Positions 25,123-32,629 of a stretch of DNA of 40,297 bases are shown here, one piece after another; position 1 is the stretch's first letter; every line of letters starts with the position of its first letter. The stretch lies in assembly GCA_017417055.1 (NCBI GenBank), contig JAFPZX010000052.1, positions 1 through 40,297 of the forward strand, written 5' to 3'. The notes under the pieces were generated by a model. It worked only from the letters and a program-made list of their open reading frames with translations. It searched no databases and had not been told where the DNA came from. A program made the translations under genes and the position numbers. This stretch comes from Anaerolineaceae bacterium (GTDB lineage Bacteria > Chloroflexota > Anaerolineae > Anaerolineales > Anaerolineaceae).

Positions 25123-25815
25123 ATGATTGATTTCAACTATCAAGCCGGAGACACCATATTACATAAAATGAATCCCGTAATAAAGTTTTGCGGAATGATT
25201 TTATTTTCTTGTGTCATCGTGGTTTTACAAGGGATTTCCCTCATCCTCGCATCAGTATTTTTGATCACAGTTTCTTTATTGCTTTCTCAGCAATCTGTAA
25301 AAAAAATATTTACACCGGTTTTGAGATTTATCCCGTTTTTTTTAGCAATTTTACTCGTAAACACTGTTTTTTATAACAACTCTGAATGTCAATACAAATT
25401 TTGGTTGATTTGTATTTCAAAAGCAGGGTTTTTGCAAGGTTTATATATTGTTATACGAACGATTACAATATTGATAATGTCCTCCGTTTTTATCAAAACT
25501 ACCTCCACAATAGAAATTATGGAGGCAGTTGAAAAGATTTTATCCCCCCTGCGAATCATAAAGATACCGGTGAAAGATATTTCTTTGATCATGAGTATCT
25601 CAATCCAATTTATACCGATAATCTTCTATGATTTCGAACGCATTCGCAAAGCACAAATCACCAGAGGTGCTGACATGAATAGCCGTAAAACTTTGCTTGA
25701 TAAAGTAAAAACTTATATTCCCATCATAATACCCACCTTTATTTCCGTATTTCGCAGGGCAGATGAACTTTCAATGGCAATAGAAGCCAGAGGATATAAT
25801 ATTACTGATGACTGA
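25123..25815 (+). CDS. ecfT: ECF transporter transmembrane subunit EcfT
   Basis: This 230-residue protein has 5-6 TM helices and the two coupling motifs of EcfT near the C-terminus: AQITRGAD (a variant of the usual Ala-x-x-Ala-Arg-Gly, with Ile-Thr in place) and AIEARGYN. It links the two ATPases to a substrate-binding S component. No S component is encoded next to it, as in group II ECF systems where one energising module serves several S proteins. Confidence 0.9.
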   Translation: MIDFNYQAGDTILHKMNPVIKFCGMILFSCVIVVLQGISLILASVFLITVSLLLSQQSVKKIFTPVLRFIPFFLAILLVNTVFYNNSECQYKFWLICISKAGFLQGLYIVIRTITILIMSSVFIKTTSTIEIMEAVEKILSPLRIIKIPVKDISLIMSISIQFIPIIFYDFERIRKAQITRGADMNSRKTLLDKVKTYIPIIIPTFISVFRRADELSMAIEARGYNITDD

Positions 25816-25840
25816 TTCATATTATTAATTACAGATGCAG

Positions 25841-25846
25841 TATAAT
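25841..25846 (+). promoter_or_regulatory. -10 box upstream of the TSCPD gene
   Basis: A perfect TATAAT lies 47 bases before the ATG of the TSCPD gene. The -35 is weak (TTCATA at 19 bases). It suggests the small gene can be transcribed independently of the ECF genes. Confidence 0.4.
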
Positions 25847-25892
25847 AGATACAGTTTTCACTCAGGTAATTTGTAATTGAAAGGAAATACAA

Positions 25893-26150
25893 ATGGAATA
25901 TACATACAAAACCCATGGCACATGTTCACAGTATATCCGTTTTGAGATTGATGAAAATAAAAAGCTGCATAATGTAAGTTTTGTCAGCGGCTGTGACGGC
26001 AATTTGAAAAGTATTGGAAGACTTGTAGAAAATCAGGATGCAGAAACTGTATCAAACATATTGAGTGGTGTAAAGTGCGGATTGAAGCAAACCTCTTGCG
26101 GAGATCAATTTTCCATTGCAATTCGGGAAGCACTTCAGTCAATGAACTAA
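25893..26150 (+). CDS. Small TSCPD domain protein (TIGR03905-like)
   Basis: This 85-residue protein has Cys residues in TCSQYIRFEID, VSGCDGNLKSIGRLV, GVKCGLKQTSCGDQF, matching the stand-alone TSCPD proteins of clostridia and relatives. The domain is also found at the C-terminus of some ribonucleotide reductases, where it binds metal. The function of the stand-alone form is unknown. AAAGGA lies 8 bases upstream. A strong terminator follows. Confidence 0.85.
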   Translation: MEYTYKTHGTCSQYIRFEIDENKKLHNVSFVSGCDGNLKSIGRLVENQDAETVSNILSGVKCGLKQTSCGDQFSIAIREALQSMN

Positions 26151-26175
26151 ACTATTTCAAAATATACTGTTGTTC

Positions 26176-26206
26176 AAAAAACTATCTGCATGACAGATAG
26201 TTTTTT
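26176..26206 (+). terminator. Terminator after the TSCPD gene
   Basis: AAAAAACTATCTG at 26176-26188 and CAGATAGTTTTTT at 26194-26206 form a perfect stem around CATGA and end in a T-run. Confidence 0.9.
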
Positions 26207-26259
26207 GATATAAACATGACAAATGTAATAACAATGACGATGAGAGTAATAAACGCAAG

Positions 26260-26287
26260 TATAATTGTTTGTATCAAAATACGGAAC
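26260..26287 (+). promoter_or_regulatory. -10 box and candidate operator of the IclR gene
   Basis: TATAAT at 26260-26265 is followed at 26267-26287 by a palindrome in which GTT-xx-GTAT and ATAC-xx-AAC flank CAAA. The palindrome would cover the predicted start site, as expected for negative autoregulation by an IclR protein. The -35 is poor. Confidence 0.4.
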
Positions 26288-26300
26288 AGCGTCCCGTAAA

Positions 26301-27089
26301 ATGAGACAATTTATGCCGAGCACTGATCATCAATACATCAAAAGAATATTTTCCTTACTTGACTGCTTTTCTGTTGAAAAACCGGAAATCGGTGTTAGAG
26401 AAGCAGCAAGAATGCTCAACCTTTCCCCAAGTTCATGCGGAAGGCTGCTGAGCGAATTACGTGACGAAGGTATTCTTTTGCAAAACACAGAAACCAGAAC
26501 GTATTCTTTGGGTGGGAGAGTTATACGCTGGGCACAAATTTACACAGGGTCTTCCGATTTACGAAAAAAAGCATTTCCATATATGGAAGTACTGAACAGT
26601 CAAACAAACGAAACAGTGACATTATATATAGCAGAAGAATTTGACCGTGTTTGTATAGACAGAATCGAAAGCAGGCAAACAGTACGTGTTTCAGAACCGA
26701 TAGGGACCAGAATCAAGATCTTTACCGGATCCGGAGGAAAATCAATTCTGGCATTCAGAACACAGGAAGAAATCGAACGGGTTTTTAATTATGCGAGAAC
26801 AATTCCTGAATACAACAACACTGAAGAGTTCTTCACGCAGCTGAGAGATGAAATGCAGCAAATACGTATACAGGGATATGCAGTCAGTCACGGAGAATGG
26901 AATTCTGACGCATCCGGGATTGGATCCCCGATTTTTAATGAAAAAGGCATTCCTATCGGGTCAATTTCAATCTCCGGACCTACACAGCGTTTTTTGAATA
27001 AAGAAATGTTGGATTTATATGCAAAATTATTGGTTGAAAATGTTTCTAAAATCTCACGCGAGCTCGGATATTATCCGAATCGCAGATAA
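26301..27089 (+). CDS. IclR family transcriptional regulator
   Basis: The protein has an N-terminal winged HTH (YIKRIFSLLDCF, IGVREAARMLNLSPSSCGRLLSEL) and the IclR effector domain (NSQTNETVTLYIAEEFDRVCIDRIES, GSGGKSILAF, YAVSHGEWNSDASGIGSPIFNEKG). I prefer the ATG at 26301 (262 residues). The open frame begins with a TTG at 26265, but that codon overlaps the -10 box and would lie upstream of the transcript. The citrate synthase gene follows after 11 bases, so the regulator probably controls it and itself. Confidence 0.9.
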   Translation: MRQFMPSTDHQYIKRIFSLLDCFSVEKPEIGVREAARMLNLSPSSCGRLLSELRDEGILLQNTETRTYSLGGRVIRWAQIYTGSSDLRKKAFPYMEVLNSQTNETVTLYIAEEFDRVCIDRIESRQTVRVSEPIGTRIKIFTGSGGKSILAFRTQEEIERVFNYARTIPEYNNTEEFFTQLRDEMQQIRIQGYAVSHGEWNSDASGIGSPIFNEKGIPIGSISISGPTQRFLNKEMLDLYAKLLVENVSKISRELGYYPNRR

Positions 27090-27100
27090 GGCAGGAAAAA

Positions 27101-28411
27101 ATGATAATAGAAGATCGAATTGAAGCAAATGTAATGATTTGGCGTGAAAGAATGAACCGTCTGATCAAAGAACATGGCGATTACGTGATTTCCAACGTCA
27201 CTGTTGCTCAGATCTGCAGCGGTATCCGCGGCGTCCCGATTCAAATCAGCGATATTTCATTTGTTGAACCGGAAAGCGGTCTTCGTTATCGAACCTATAC
27301 GATAAATGAAGTCTTGAACCTTCTGCCGCGCTTGGATGGTTCAAGATATCCGCTCACCGGAAGCATATATTATTTACTGATGGGGAACGAAATCCCCACT
27401 TACGCAAAAGCCATGCAGGTTGAGGATGAATGGCGAAAAAGAGCGCAGGTTCCGCAGTATGTATATGACGTGATTGACGCATTTCCGGAAACGGCATCTC
27501 CCATGTCCATGTTTTCTGCGGCGATTTTGTCAATGTCCGGACAATCCAAATTCTATCAGGAATATCAAAAAGGAATGCCGAAGGACAGATATTGGTACGT
27601 CATGCTTGATGACAGCCTTGACTTGACAGCTCGTGCACCGAGGATCGCGGCCTATATCTACAACAAGAAATACAGGAAAAACCAGCAAATCCCAGCTGAC
27701 GACAATCTTGATTTGGCTGCAAACTTTGCGCACATGCTCGGGAATGATGACCCTGCTTATGCGGAGTTGATGCGCTTGTTTATGCTGCTGCACATGGATC
27801 ATGAAAATGCAAATGTAAGCGCACATACCGCTCACCTTGTGGGATCGGCTCTTTCTGATATTTATCTTTCATGTTCCGCCGGGCTGAACGGGTTATCCGG
27901 TCCTTTGCATGGTCTTGCCAACCAGGAATGCTGCAATTGGCTGCTGAATCTGTGCAAGGAATACAAAGGCGTACCCACGCAGGATCAGATTCGGGAATTT
28001 GTCCTGAAAACGCTTGCGGAAGGGCGTGTGATTCCGGGATACGGACATGCCGTTCTGCGCTGCGTAGACCCCCGTTTTACAGCACAAATGGAATTTGGGA
28101 AGCGCAATCTGCCGGATGACGATCTGTTCAGGACCGCGATGAATGTGTACTCGGTTGTTCCGGATATTCTGAAAGCCACCGGGAAGGTATCTAACCCGTG
28201 GCCGAATGTAGATGCTATCACAGGAACCCTGCAGCAGCATTACGGCATCAAGGAAACCGATTTTTACACAGTCTTATTTGGCACCAGCAGGATCATGGGG
28301 TTCACAGCGCATGTTGTATGGGCAAGAGCCTTAGGAAAACCAATTGAAAGACCGAAAGCCCTTACGACACGGATGCTGGAAGCCATGATTTCCGGAAGCA
28401 ACTACCACTAA
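27101..28411 (+). CDS. gltA: Citrate synthase
   Basis: Citrate synthase condenses acetyl-CoA and oxaloacetate. In 436 residues the catalytic His270 (GPLHGLANQE), His316 (GYGHAVLR) and Asp371 (NVDAITG) are all present, with LLHMDHENANVSAHTAHLVGS before them. The length and the NVSAHT/GPLHGLANQE style resemble the long eukaryotic-type citrate synthases rather than the short bacterial type. A 2-methylcitrate synthase is less likely but not excluded. The gene is co-transcribed with iclR and ends at a shared bidirectional terminator. Confidence 0.93.
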   Translation: MIIEDRIEANVMIWRERMNRLIKEHGDYVISNVTVAQICSGIRGVPIQISDISFVEPESGLRYRTYTINEVLNLLPRLDGSRYPLTGSIYYLLMGNEIPTYAKAMQVEDEWRKRAQVPQYVYDVIDAFPETASPMSMFSAAILSMSGQSKFYQEYQKGMPKDRYWYVMLDDSLDLTARAPRIAAYIYNKKYRKNQQIPADDNLDLAANFAHMLGNDDPAYAELMRLFMLLHMDHENANVSAHTAHLVGSALSDIYLSCSAGLNGLSGPLHGLANQECCNWLLNLCKEYKGVPTQDQIREFVLKTLAEGRVIPGYGHAVLRCVDPRFTAQMEFGKRNLPDDDLFRTAMNVYSVVPDILKATGKVSNPWPNVDAITGTLQQHYGIKETDFYTVLFGTSRIMGFTAHVVWARALGKPIERPKALTTRMLEAMISGSNYH

Positions 28412-28437
28412 ACCAAACCTTTAAAAAAAAGATTACA

Positions 28438-28479
28438 AATAATATGATGCAACCTGAAACCGCATCATATTATTTTTTT
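28438..28479. terminator. Bidirectional terminator between citrate synthase and the CAP-LysM gene
   Basis: AATAATATGATGC at 28438-28450 pairs over 13 bases with GCATCATATTATT at 28462-28474, followed by a T-run to 28479. The minus-strand stop codon of the converging CAP-LysM gene (28470-28472) lies inside the right arm. Confidence 0.85.
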
Positions 28480-29729
28480 CTCCCCAGAAAATTGACTGCG
28501 ATGATCATACTGCCGATTATGATCATGATCAAAATCGCTGAGATGATATAAGTTCTTGTATTCGCCTTAGGTGTATGAAGCAGCCCGCCGGAATCTGAAT
28601 GATTAACAGGAGAACTGGCTGTCACATCCTGAATGAAAACCGATTCAGTCGGAATTTCAGTTTCAGTAGGCAGAGGTGTTACTGTCGGCGTATCGGTCGG
28701 TAACGGAGTAATCGTAGCGGTAACCGGAATTACAATTTCCCATCCAAGACCAATCGAGCTCTCCGCGGACATTCCGTTGGTCTGATAAATTGAATTCAGT
28801 GGTACGTGCCATAATTCCGAAATTGACCACAACGTATCACCTTCACTGACAACATGGACAAACCTTCCCCGGCTGTCTGCTGTAGGAAATATCGTCAATT
28901 CCACTTGCGGTGTAGGCGTCCTGCCGGATTCGTCCTTTGAAGGAATATATAAAGACTGATTCAGGCTTAATGCCGTTGAGCCATATAAATTATTCCAGGA
29001 TTGAATATCTTCGATTGTTACACCGTATGCCTGAGAAATTGCCCAAAGAGTCTGTCCTTCCTGTACAGTATGTATGGTCATTCCCTTTTCGTCAGGAGTA
29101 GACGTCACAACAGCCATTATGTAAGAAACCGCCGCTCCTGAGCCTGTACCACCGGAAGATCCAGCAGAGCTTCCTGCATTTCCTCGTCCGGATGCATAAC
29201 CGCAGCCGTTCACACCCGCGGGATAAGCCGCTTGAACGACATAATATTCCATTCCGTCAGCGGCCACAGCCACTCCGGCGCCGATGTGACAATACTTGGA
29301 ACTCTGAGCCGGAATCATATGCGTTGCATCCGACCAGGACGCCGCAATTTGGGATATCGTAGTACCCGGACCGCCCATTGAGAAATTCTCTGTGGCAAAG
29401 CAGGTATTGTAATTATTATAGCCAAATGACGAAGCCCGTCCGGAAACGTTTCCGATATGCCAAGTCATATGCGATGCTGCCATAGTTTCCGCGGTAGATT
29501 GGGCACAAGCCATAAGAGCAGAATCAACCGAAAGGGCGCCAAGCCCGTTTGCACTCCGCATTCCGTTGATCAAGTTAATCAGATCATACGCGCCGACACT
29601 TTGAGAAAACACCTGCTCACTCAAAAGTAATATATACGCAAATATAAGCAAAAATATGGCAAAACGTTTCCGTAATGCCATAAAAAAGCTCTTTGAATAT
29701 AATTCACTCCGCAGGTTTTTTAAGGACAT
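28470..29729 (-). CDS. Secreted CAP/SCP-domain protein with two LysM domains and C-terminal TM anchor
   Basis: This 419-residue protein has an N-terminal signal or anchor helix (RFAIFLLIFAYILLLSEQVF) and a CAP domain at about 45-175 (LINLINGMRSANGLGALSVDSAL, AACWSDA-type repeat SWSDATHM, HIGAGVAV). LysM 1 is at about 215-262 (IHTVQEGQTLWAISQAYGV) and LysM 2 at about 287-330 (VHVVSEGDTLWSISELWHV). A Thr-Pro linker and a C-terminal TM helix with GRKK follow. It probably sits on the outer surface and binds peptidoglycan. It starts 7 bases after the NBR1 lipoprotein gene. An internal start at 29681 (MALRKRF) is possible; neither site is strong. Confidence 0.85.
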   Translation of the reverse strand: MSLKNLRSELYSKSFFMALRKRFAIFLLIFAYILLLSEQVFSQSVGAYDLINLINGMRSANGLGALSVDSALMACAQSTAETMAASHMTWHIGNVSGRASSFGYNNYNTCFATENFSMGGPGTTISQIAASWSDATHMIPAQSSKYCHIGAGVAVAADGMEYYVVQAAYPAGVNGCGYASGRGNAGSSAGSSGGTGSGAAVSYIMAVVTSTPDEKGMTIHTVQEGQTLWAISQAYGVTIEDIQSWNNLYGSTALSLNQSLYIPSKDESGRTPTPQVELTIFPTADSRGRFVHVVSEGDTLWSISELWHVPLNSIYQTNGMSAESSIGLGWEIVIPVTATITPLPTDTPTVTPLPTETEIPTESVFIQDVTASSPVNHSDSGGLLHTPKANTRTYIISAILIMIIIGSMIIAVNFLGRKK

Positions 29730-29736
29730 TAATATA

Positions 29737-30975
29737 TCAATAAATCCTGGTGTTAGCGAAGGTAATCATATCTTCTTTATCCGATCCGCCATTCGACTGA
29801 ACTTCAATAGCATATACGAAGTCCTGGTCAAAAACTTCGACATCATCAAGTCTGAATTTCCATTCGCCCATAAATCCATCATTCCATTCCCGAATTTCCG
29901 ATACCAACACTTCATCATACCCGGGTTTGCGTACATACAAACGTATCTGAACATCACAGTGAGGAGTAGCCGGGAAGCAGCTGAAATTAGTATAAAACCA
30001 CGAACCTCTCGGGAAACGCAGCGGGCCGAATTCAAAGCGTACAACTGTATTTTCTCCCAAAGGCGGGGCAACAACGATTGCCGGTTTCCCCTGGTTGCGT
30101 CTGTTTTCGAAATTAGGTACCGGCTCGTAATAAACAATACCATGCTCTGCCGTCTGATTCCTCAAGCCGCACTGGAAAAATCCATGGTCATCATAGCAGG
30201 AAAGGCTGCCAAAGTTCTGAATCACATCAAAAGAACGTTCAACACGGAAATTGGAAGAAAGATAAACATTTTTCGCTTCGCCATCTCCAATCACTTCCCC
30301 GCGATCTGTTTTCATTGCCCAATAGGTGGTGTATGTATTTCCAATTCCGTCGGGGGCTGCCAATTGTGCTGAAACTGCCAGGGATTCACCGGGCTTAATG
30401 TAATATCCCTTATTGAGAATTGGGAATTCCTTTGCCTGACCGACTTCAGCTCCGGACTGATAAATGAGTTTATAATTGCTGTTCCAGGTACAGTCTCCCG
30501 AATTTTTGATATACCAGGTTTTTGTAAAATACGTATAAGGTGTGATTACCATTCCGTCCGGAATCGTAATATCATATAAATATTCAAATCGATCCACGCA
30601 GGTATCTGAGTTATTATAGGAATAAGCGGTAGGAGTCGGAGCCATTTGCGTTCCGGCATTAATGACAACTGTTTCCGGTGTAACAGAGGCTCCCGCTTCA
30701 GCAACAGGTGTTGGTTCAGACTCACGGGAAGTATTAACACGATCGATATGTTCAGTAATATACTGTTGAATCGTTTTATTCTGTTCCTGCTGAGACGCTT
30801 CAAGATCATCTGTTGTAACAAAGTTTTCATAACGGCTTTCATATGGGGCCACAGCCGTTTTGACTGCTGAATCAACAGCGGCGTTGACTGTCGCTTCCAT
30901 ACTGCTCATGTCGGGCGTTGTTACACAAGCGCTCAAAATAATGCTTCCGATAAGAAAAAGTATCAAATTTTTCAC
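29737..30975 (-). CDS. Lipoprotein with NBR1-type Ig-like domain
   Basis: The best start is the GTG at 30975 (412 residues, KNLILFLIGSIILSAC), with GAGGT 4 bases upstream. It follows the preceding gene by 2 bases; the ATG at 31002 would overlap that gene. A lipobox LSAC marks a lipoprotein. A helical N-terminal part and a Thr/Pro linker are followed by an Ig-like domain of the Next-to-BRCA1 type (ITIPDGMVITPYTYFTKTWYIKNSGDCTW) and a C-terminal beta domain of about 150 residues, perhaps carbohydrate- or protein-binding. The function is unknown; such surface lipoproteins are frequent in Anaerolineae. Confidence 0.82.
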   Translation of the reverse strand: MKNLILFLIGSIILSACVTTPDMSSMEATVNAAVDSAVKTAVAPYESRYENFVTTDDLEASQQEQNKTIQQYITEHIDRVNTSRESEPTPVAEAGASVTPETVVINAGTQMAPTPTAYSYNNSDTCVDRFEYLYDITIPDGMVITPYTYFTKTWYIKNSGDCTWNSNYKLIYQSGAEVGQAKEFPILNKGYYIKPGESLAVSAQLAAPDGIGNTYTTYWAMKTDRGEVIGDGEAKNVYLSSNFRVERSFDVIQNFGSLSCYDDHGFFQCGLRNQTAEHGIVYYEPVPNFENRRNQGKPAIVVAPPLGENTVVRFEFGPLRFPRGSWFYTNFSCFPATPHCDVQIRLYVRKPGYDEVLVSEIREWNDGFMGEWKFRLDDVEVFDQDFVYAIEVQSNGGSDKEDMITFANTRIY

Positions 30976-30977
30976 TA

Positions 30978-31652
30978 TTACCTCACTGCTATTTTTACCC
31001 ATACTGAATTTTCTCCATTGTCACCGGTTCCGAACTGTGTTCCCCAGGGCGTACGAATTTTCCAGTTACCCTGATAATTACCGCTTTTTTCAGGTGCTGT
31101 CATATATACAGAAACATCAATGGTTCCATTGGGAAGAACCATTACGTCTTTTGGAAACGGTATGACAGCATTCGCATCCATCAGGTCACCGTCTATAAAT
31201 TCAAAGCTGTATTCATCAGTCCAGACACAAGTTCCCGTGTTCTGCAGTTTCCAGGTCTTTGTAAAAGGCTTGCCCGCAGCGACCACCGTATTGTCGGGAA
31301 TGGTAATATCCTCCACGAATTTCAGCCTGGTTATACAGTTTTGCGGCGTCGCTGTTATTTCAATCTGTCCGCTCTGAAGGTTTCCCTGCCAAATGGAAGT
31401 CATTGTGGGTGTGAAATCAACAGGCGGCACATAGGTCGCTGTCGGAGTCGGCGTCGCCGGGATCAAAGTTCTGATCTCTTTTCTCATTTCATAAACCAGC
31501 TGCGTCGAGGCAGCCATAATGGCATCATCAACCATCCAATGAACGGTTTTTTCCAGGTCAGCTGTCGGAGCGATAGAAATACCATTGTCCGATAAAACAG
31601 AACATGAACACAGAAAAAGGCTGGATATGATAAAAATCAGCAGTTTTTTCAT
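30978..31652 (-). CDS. Short lipoprotein with NBR1-type Ig-like domain
   Basis: This 224-residue protein has a lipoprotein signal (MKKLLIFIISSLFLCSC), a helical segment, a TPTPT linker and one NBR1-type Ig-like domain at about 105-224 (ITIPDNTVVAAGKPFTKTWKLQNTGTCVW). It is a clear paralogue of the next gene, with a shorter C-terminus. Its ATG overlaps the folB stop as ATGA, so translation is probably coupled. Confidence 0.85.
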   Translation of the reverse strand: MKKLLIFIISSLFLCSCSVLSDNGISIAPTADLEKTVHWMVDDAIMAASTQLVYEMRKEIRTLIPATPTPTATYVPPVDFTPTMTSIWQGNLQSGQIEITATPQNCITRLKFVEDITIPDNTVVAAGKPFTKTWKLQNTGTCVWTDEYSFEFIDGDLMDANAVIPFPKDVMVLPNGTIDVSVYMTAPEKSGNYQGNWKIRTPWGTQFGTGDNGENSVWVKIAVR

Positions 31653-31999
31653 TTTGATCTTTCAATTTCAACGCCAACTGCTCCCGCAAAGCGAACCACA
31701 GATGTTTTTTCTACACGAATTTTCACCTTCGAGACCCTTTCATGTGAAAGACAGACATCGGCAAGATCCTGTGCGAACGCCTCAACAGTTTTCCGCTGAT
31801 TGGTTTCCGCAAGTGCTAAAAATTTCTTTGCAATTGTGCTGTAATTGACACAATCCTCAATGGAATCTGTCTGAGCAGCTTTCCGGGTATCGGTAAACAG
31901 TTCAGCATTGATCAGAATTTCCTGAGGATAGGACCGTTCAGCATCGCTGATGCCAATCGGTCCCCTGGCGCAAAGATCCCGGATGATGATCTTGTCCAA
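31649..31999 (-). CDS. folB: Dihydroneopterin aldolase
   Basis: FolB makes 6-hydroxymethyl-dihydropterin in folate synthesis. The 116 residues include DLCARGPIGISDAERSYPQEI with the conserved Glu, DCVNYSTIAK and VRVEKTS-like VKIRVEKTSVVRFAGAVGVEI. Length and motifs are complete. No other folate gene is in the window. It lies inside a run of lipoprotein genes, 2 bases after one and overlapping the next by 4, which is an odd setting for a biosynthetic enzyme. Confidence 0.93.
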   Translation of the reverse strand: MDKIIIRDLCARGPIGISDAERSYPQEILINAELFTDTRKAAQTDSIEDCVNYSTIAKKFLALAETNQRKTVEAFAQDLADVCLSHERVSKVKIRVEKTSVVRFAGAVGVEIERSK

Positions 32000-32001
32000 A
32001 A

Positions 32002-32523
32002 TTATTCTCCACCCTCAAAAGTGATCCGCGGATTGGTCATGCGGCAATAATCCAATTCGTAGGTGTCATAGCGGTCATTGGTCATTTCATTATCCTGGAG
32101 AGAAGCCACCGGCTCATAATCATTCCGGCAGCGAACCTCAAATGAATATCCATCCTCAATTGCCATGATCTTCAAATCGGTTGTTTTCAGGACAATATCC
32201 ATTCCCGGCTGAACATAATCAAGCGCAGGAGAAACAGAATTCACACGAACCGCGACAAGGCCTTTGCCGTCCTGCCATAAGCGTGAATTCCCGAACCCGT
32301 AAATATCGCTATACTGTCGCGCGACGCCTTCACCGCCGATATTTTTGTTGCTCTTCGGGTCACCCAGCATCGTGACATTCAAAACATAAATATTTGAATC
32401 GATACGTTTCCCGACCGTTTTCAGGCTGTAACCGCTGTCGCTGGTTCGGGTAGAACATGCGGACATAACAAGAACCGCAAAAAGCAAAATAACAAAAAAT
32501 GCGAATAAATTTTTCTTCTCCAT
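32002..32523 (-). CDS. Uncharacterised lipoprotein
   Basis: From the ATG at 32523, with AAGGAGAG 6-8 bases upstream, the product is 173 residues: a signal (LFAFFVILLFAVLVMSAC) with lipobox MSAC, then a beta-rich domain (GKRIDSNIYVLNVTMLGD, GFGNSRLWQDGKGLVAVRVN, TTDLKIMAIEDGYSFEVRCR). I do not recognise the family. It is followed after 2 bases by folB. About 96 bases separate it from cca, a gap that holds a GGGACGGTT-type repeat. Confidence 0.75.
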   Translation of the reverse strand: MEKKNLFAFFVILLFAVLVMSACSTRTSDSGYSLKTVGKRIDSNIYVLNVTMLGDPKSNKNIGGEGVARQYSDIYGFGNSRLWQDGKGLVAVRVNSVSPALDYVQPGMDIVLKTTDLKIMAIEDGYSFEVRCRNDYEPVASLQDNEMTNDRYDTYELDYCRMTNPRITFEGGE

Positions 32524-32598
32524 TGTCTCTCTCCTTATTTTATTGTTTACCACATTGTCATCCGGACATAACGATGACAGTTCTCGAAATCCATATTT

Positions 32599-32629
32599 GG
32601 GACAAATGAGAACCGTCCCCTACTGTCCC
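32599..32629. repeat. GGGACGGTT-type palindromic repeat at the cca stop codon
   Basis: GGGACA at 32599-32604 and TGTCCC at 32624-32629 flank a minus-strand GGGGACGGTTCTC core. The repeat overlaps the cca stop codon (32620-32622), and the last codons of cca (GQ) lie within it. It shares its GGGACGGTT word with the hairpins near 37590-37650 and 39590-39714. Confidence 0.6.

Noticed and set aside
29656-30372. Plus-strand open frame of 238 codons
   Set aside because: Antisense to the NBR1 lipoprotein gene and the start of the CAP-LysM gene, with no domain or ribosome site.
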